Shown: positions 6,432-8,902 of the stretch, in pieces
Layout of the letters: each line of letters opens with the position of its first letter
Numbering within the stretch: position 1 is the stretch's first letter
Assembly: GCA_964495085.1 (NCBI GenBank)
Contig: CAZBUK010000123.1
Coordinates: forward strand, 1-8,902
From: CAZBUK01 sp964495085
GTDB lineage: Bacteria > Bacteroidota > Ignavibacteria > T3Sed10-11
Direction: 5' to 3'
Length of the DNA: 8,902 nucleotides
Made by a program: the position numbers and the translations under genes
Notes under the pieces: model-generated
What the model was told of the DNA's origin: nothing
The model's database searches: none
What the model saw: only the letters and a program-made list of their open reading frames with translations

Positions 6432-7409
6432 ATGGTTACCTGCATCGGTGAGTTAATAGTCGATTTCGTTTCGGAAGAACCCGGAAAATCGCTGATCCAT
6501 GCGCGTCGATTTAAAAAAACCGCGGGTGGCGCGCCCGCCAACGTTGCTGTCGGCCTTGCGCGGCTCGGCGTTCAGACGTCGTTCATGGGAAGAGTCGGCG
6601 ACGATCCGTTCGGTACGTTTCTTTGCAGAGAGCTCGAGCAAGCCGGCGTCAATACAAGCGGCATCAGTCCTGCAAAAGAATATAAAACACGCCTGGCATT
6701 TGTATCCTTAACGGAGACCGGCGAACGGGATTTTGATTTTTGGGAACTACACCCTGCGGATATTTATCTGCTCAGGTCTCACATCGATCTGAGGCGTCTT
6801 CGGAAATCGCGCATTGTCCATATCAGCTCATTCCTGCTCCTCAACGAACCGGCGCGCTCGACACTCATCGGCATCATCAGCGAGATACAGTCGCTCGGCG
6901 CGCTCATATCCTTCGATCCGAATATTCGTTTCAGTCTCTGGAAATCGAAAACATTGGCAAAACAACTCCTCCTCAAAATAATCCGGTTTACTTCGATATT
7001 GAGAATGAACGAATCAGAGGCGCAGTTCCTCACAGGGGAGGACGACATAATGCGTGCGGCGATGAAACTTGAGCAGATGGGACCCAAACTCGTCGTCATA
7101 ACACGGGGTGAACGGGGATGTTTTGTATCCTCCGGGGGGGAGGGGCAGGAGGTTGACGGTTTTTCCGTGAATGCAATCGACACCACCGGCTGCGGCGACG
7201 GATTTCTCGCGGGTTTACTTTTCGGGATCCTGAGCGAGGATAAGAATCCGGAATCCCTCACCCGGTCGGAGCTCTCTGCGATCTGCAGAAAAGCGAATGC
7301 AGTAGGCGCGCTCGTTGCGACGAAACAGGGAGCGATCCCGGCTCTTCCTTCGCTTGAAGAACTCGAGTCATTTCTCAATAAATCTGACGGAACCGCACAT
7401 GCTCCGTAA
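6432..7409 (+). CDS. PfkB-family carbohydrate kinase, fructokinase-like
   Basis: This is a cytoplasmic ATP-dependent sugar kinase of the ribokinase/PfkB family, closest in style to bacterial fructokinases that make fructose 6-phosphate. The 325-residue protein opens with the typical strand V-T-C-I-G-E-L-I-V-D-F (Asp11 contacts substrate). It has the first PfkB signature around G32-G-A-P-A-N-V-A-V-G-L-A-R-L-G, then G-R-V-G-D-D-P-F-G, a mid-protein D-P-N-I-R segment, N-E-S-E, the T-R-G-E-R-G strand, and the second signature D250-T-T-G-C-G-D256-G-F with Asp256 as catalytic base. The anion-hole and catalytic residues are all present. I place the start at 6432 because the protein then matches the usual fructokinase N-terminus. 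An in-frame TTG at 6387 would add 15 unlikely residues. No Shine-Dalgarno is visible. The end overlaps the next gene by 11 bases, so the two are probably cotranscribed. Related substrates such as ribose, adenosine or 2-keto-3-deoxygluconate cannot be excluded. Confidence 0.88.
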   Translation: MVTCIGELIVDFVSEEPGKSLIHARRFKKTAGGAPANVAVGLARLGVQTSFMGRVGDDPFGTFLCRELEQAGVNTSGISPAKEYKTRLAFVSLTETGERDFDFWELHPADIYLLRSHIDLRRLRKSRIVHISSFLLLNEPARSTLIGIISEIQSLGALISFDPNIRFSLWKSKTLAKQLLLKIIRFTSILRMNESEAQFLTGEDDIMRAAMKLEQMGPKLVVITRGERGCFVSSGGEGQEVDGFSVNAIDTTGCGDGFLAGLLFGILSEDKNPESLTRSELSAICRKANAVGALVATKQGAIPALPSLEELESFLNKSDGTAHAP

Positions 7410-8811
7410 CTATTCGCTTAGTCACCTGTATGCGGTCCTCGTTGTGTGGATACTTGCGGGATGCGGCGGGGAGGTCCCGGACCGGTCGTATGTCAATTTC
7501 TCCCATCTTGAACACCTTACAGAGAGAATCGAATTTCTCGGGGATTCGGTTGACATCGTCCATATTTATGCAAACTATCCGGACTACGAATGGGTGCCGG
7601 CAGCGGAATCCGGACCCGAGGGGATCACCTGTGTCGACGACGTTGCACGGGCTGCCGTCGTCTATCTCCGTCACTATGAGTTGACCGGTAATGAAGAAAG
7701 CCTGCATCGCGCTCGTCCATTACTCCGGTTTATTATCAAGATGCAACTGGATGATGGAAGGTTTTATAATTTCATTTTCAGAGATCATGCGATCAACACG
7801 GATGGAACAACGAGCTATCCATCCTTCGGGTGGTGGGCTGTACGAGGCGTTTGGGCGGCCGCGTACGCGTACCGGATCTTCCGGGAGACGGATCCACCAC
7901 TCGCAGCGGAATGCAGGCAGGTCGTCGAAGGGGCGTTCGGGCAAATAGATTCCGTTCTCGAATCATATGGCAGGTATGCACAGGTGGGAACGGCCAGAGT
8001 ACCCGCATGGCTGATATATCAATTCGATACCTACGGCGCAGCTTTGACGAGCGAACTGATGCTCGGTCTGATCGAGTACTATAAAGCCGTACCGGACGAA
8101 CGGGTCGCCGGTTATCTCCGGAAGTTCGGCGAGGCTTTCATCGGCATGCAGGCCGGCGATATACGAGCCTTCCCATACGGTGTATTTCCGTCGACGCCGG
8201 ATCTGTGGCACGCATGGGCGAACGGACAGACCCAGGCGCTGGCATCAGCCGGCGGATTGATAGGCGAAGAGAGCTTCATCGCGGCGGGTGAACGCGAGGT
8301 CAAGGGTCTGATCGCGCGAATCGCGATCACGGGCATGATCCGCGAATTCCACATCGACGATCCGGCATCGGTGCGTGAGTATTCGCAGATCGCATATAAC
8401 CTCCGGCCCATGATCGTGGGCGCGCTCAGGTTGTTTGATGCGACCGGAAATGTCGAATATCAAAGATTGGCGGGTATTCTCACCGGCTGGTTCTTCGGCG
8501 ATAACGTACTGAAGGTATCCATGTATGATCCTTCGACGGGAAGATGCTTCGACGGTATAAACGATCCCGAAACGGTAAACATGAATTCAGGCGCCGAGTC
8601 GACGATCGAAGCGCTCTACGCAATTCTCGAAGCCGAGCAATACCCTGAAGCGAAAAAATTCTTTTTCGCTGAACGGATCGGATATGAGGAGACCGGGGAA
8701 CGTCTCGCCGGTTATTTCAGGACGAGGGACGGGGACCGGTATGTCCTGCTTGTCGATTTTGCCGATATGTCGCTGCGCCTGATGGAGGCAGATTCGATCT
8801 CAGTCCGTTAA
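7399..8811 (+). CDS. Lipoprotein with (alpha/alpha)6 six-hairpin glycosidase-like domain
   Basis: This is a predicted lipid-anchored envelope protein of 470 residues. The signal peptide ends in the lipobox L19-A-G-C22, which fixes the start at 7399 rather than the longer frame beginning at 7315. The mature part is built of repeated helical hairpins rich in Trp, Tyr and Gly, as in six-hairpin glycosidases: P-E-G-I-T-C-V-D80-D81-V-A-R, a Q-L-D-D-G-R-F-Y-N-F turn, S-F-G-W-W-A-V-R-G-V-W-A-A-A-Y-A, and a late G-R-C-F-D-G-I-N-D segment followed by N-M-N-S-G-A-E400-S-T-I-E-A-L. The D-D-x-A-R and N-x-N-x-G-A-E-S-T patterns recall (alpha/alpha)6 domains found alone or attached to glycosyltransferases. 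From memory I cannot assign a CAZy family. Asp80, Asp81 and Glu400 are plausible active-site acids. Its place at the end of a sugar operon suggests that it acts on a glycan or oligosaccharide related to the imported substrate. No second domain is seen. Confidence 0.75.
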   Translation: MLRNYSLSHLYAVLVVWILAGCGGEVPDRSYVNFSHLEHLTERIEFLGDSVDIVHIYANYPDYEWVPAAESGPEGITCVDDVARAAVVYLRHYELTGNEESLHRARPLLRFIIKMQLDDGRFYNFIFRDHAINTDGTTSYPSFGWWAVRGVWAAAYAYRIFRETDPPLAAECRQVVEGAFGQIDSVLESYGRYAQVGTARVPAWLIYQFDTYGAALTSELMLGLIEYYKAVPDERVAGYLRKFGEAFIGMQAGDIRAFPYGVFPSTPDLWHAWANGQTQALASAGGLIGEESFIAAGEREVKGLIARIAITGMIREFHIDDPASVREYSQIAYNLRPMIVGALRLFDATGNVEYQRLAGILTGWFFGDNVLKVSMYDPSTGRCFDGINDPETVNMNSGAESTIEALYAILEAEQYPEAKKFFFAERIGYEETGERLAGYFRTRDGDRYVLLVDFADMSLRLMEADSISVR

Positions 8812-8825
8812 TTATCGGTGAGTAA

Positions 8826-8902
8826 TCACATCTGTCCAAAATAAAATATAAAGAATTTTGAATGGTTCAGGTCCACCAGGCCGAAATCGTCGGGGTTGTG
8901 GG
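8826..8902 (-). CDS. Possible 3' end of a convergent gene, cut by the window edge
   Basis: On the - strand a frame runs from the window edge to TGA at 8826-8828, encoding 24 residues that include D-D-F-G-L-V-D-L-N-H and end F-F-I-F-Y-F-G-Q-M. The upstream codons mostly end in G or C, like genes here, and the aromatic alternating end would suit a last beta-strand of an outer-membrane barrel. It would converge on the lipoprotein gene with 14 bases between stops. The evidence is short. A + strand frame from ATG 8862 (M-V-Q-V-H-Q-A-E-I-V-G) is an alternative reading of the same bases. Confidence 0.3.
   Translation of the reverse strand, partial: HNPDDFGLVDLNHSKFFIFYFGQM

Noticed and set aside
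5714..6541. 275-codon open frame on the - strand opposite the dehydrogenase and kinase start
   Set aside because: It lies antisense to two genes with complete catalytic motifs, crosses their intergenic gap, and its product is Arg/Pro/Ser-rich with no motif. It is the usual shadow of GC3-rich genes.
7179..7205. Unusual PfkB signature D-T-T-G-C-G-D-G-F
   Set aside because: Cys and Gly replace the common Ala residues, but the anion-hole glycines and catalytic Asp256 are kept, which is within normal family variation.
6779..7378. 199-codon - strand frame opposite the kinase gene
   Set aside because: Ser/Arg/Pro-rich shadow of the kinase, whose both PfkB signatures lie on the + strand.
7315..7398. 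Longer start for the six-hairpin lipoprotein
   Set aside because: It would place 28 charged residues before the signal peptide and lipobox and overlap the kinase gene by 95 bases.
8818..8829. GTGA-GTAA-TCAC palindrome after the last gene
   Set aside because: Four-base arms are too short to support a terminator or operator, and there is no following T-run.

Overview
The window reads as a carbohydrate uptake and catabolism cluster with all confident genes on the + strand. In order it holds an ABC sugar-binding lipoprotein, two MalF/MalG-type permeases, a SurA/PpiC-like folding factor, a zinc-dependent medium-chain dehydrogenase, a PfkB-family (fructokinase-like) kinase, and a lipoprotein with an (alpha/alpha)6 six-hairpin-glycosidase look. 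The SurA-like protein and the lipoproteins suggest a diderm bacterium. Base composition is moderate, ribosome-binding sites are weak, and proteins are of ordinary bacterial style. I lean toward the FCB side of the tree (Bacteroidota, Ignavibacteriota, KSB1 or Latescibacterota-like), but nothing here fixes the taxon.

Layout. 1-150 is an AT-rich leader with a TATAAT box and an imperfect palindrome. 151-3309 encodes the transporter: binding protein and first permease overlap by ATGA, and the second permease starts at 2500. The gap between the permeases is filled by a 43-codon reading frame (2372-2503) joined to both permeases by ATGA overlaps. 3310-3601 is a 292-base gap holding an 18-unit heptanucleotide array (3436-3561). 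3602-5164 encodes the SurA/PpiC-like protein, whose parvulin domain appears to have lost both conserved histidines. 5279-6304 is the dehydrogenase, 6432-7409 the kinase and 7399-8811 the six-hairpin lipoprotein, which overlaps the kinase gene by 11 bases. The last 77 bases may hold the 3' end of a gene on the - strand.

How the genes could work together (inference): the lipoprotein hydrolase or a partner releases a sugar or polyol, the ABC system imports it, the dehydrogenase oxidises a polyol-type hydroxyl, and the kinase phosphorylates the resulting ketose. The order resembles polyol operons (ABC transporter, polyol dehydrogenase, fructokinase). No ABC ATPase is present, so the transporter probably uses an ATPase encoded elsewhere.

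The least explained features are the chain of overlapping stop/start codons that bridges the two gaps inside the first five genes, the heptamer array, and the His-less parvulin domain inside a sugar operon.
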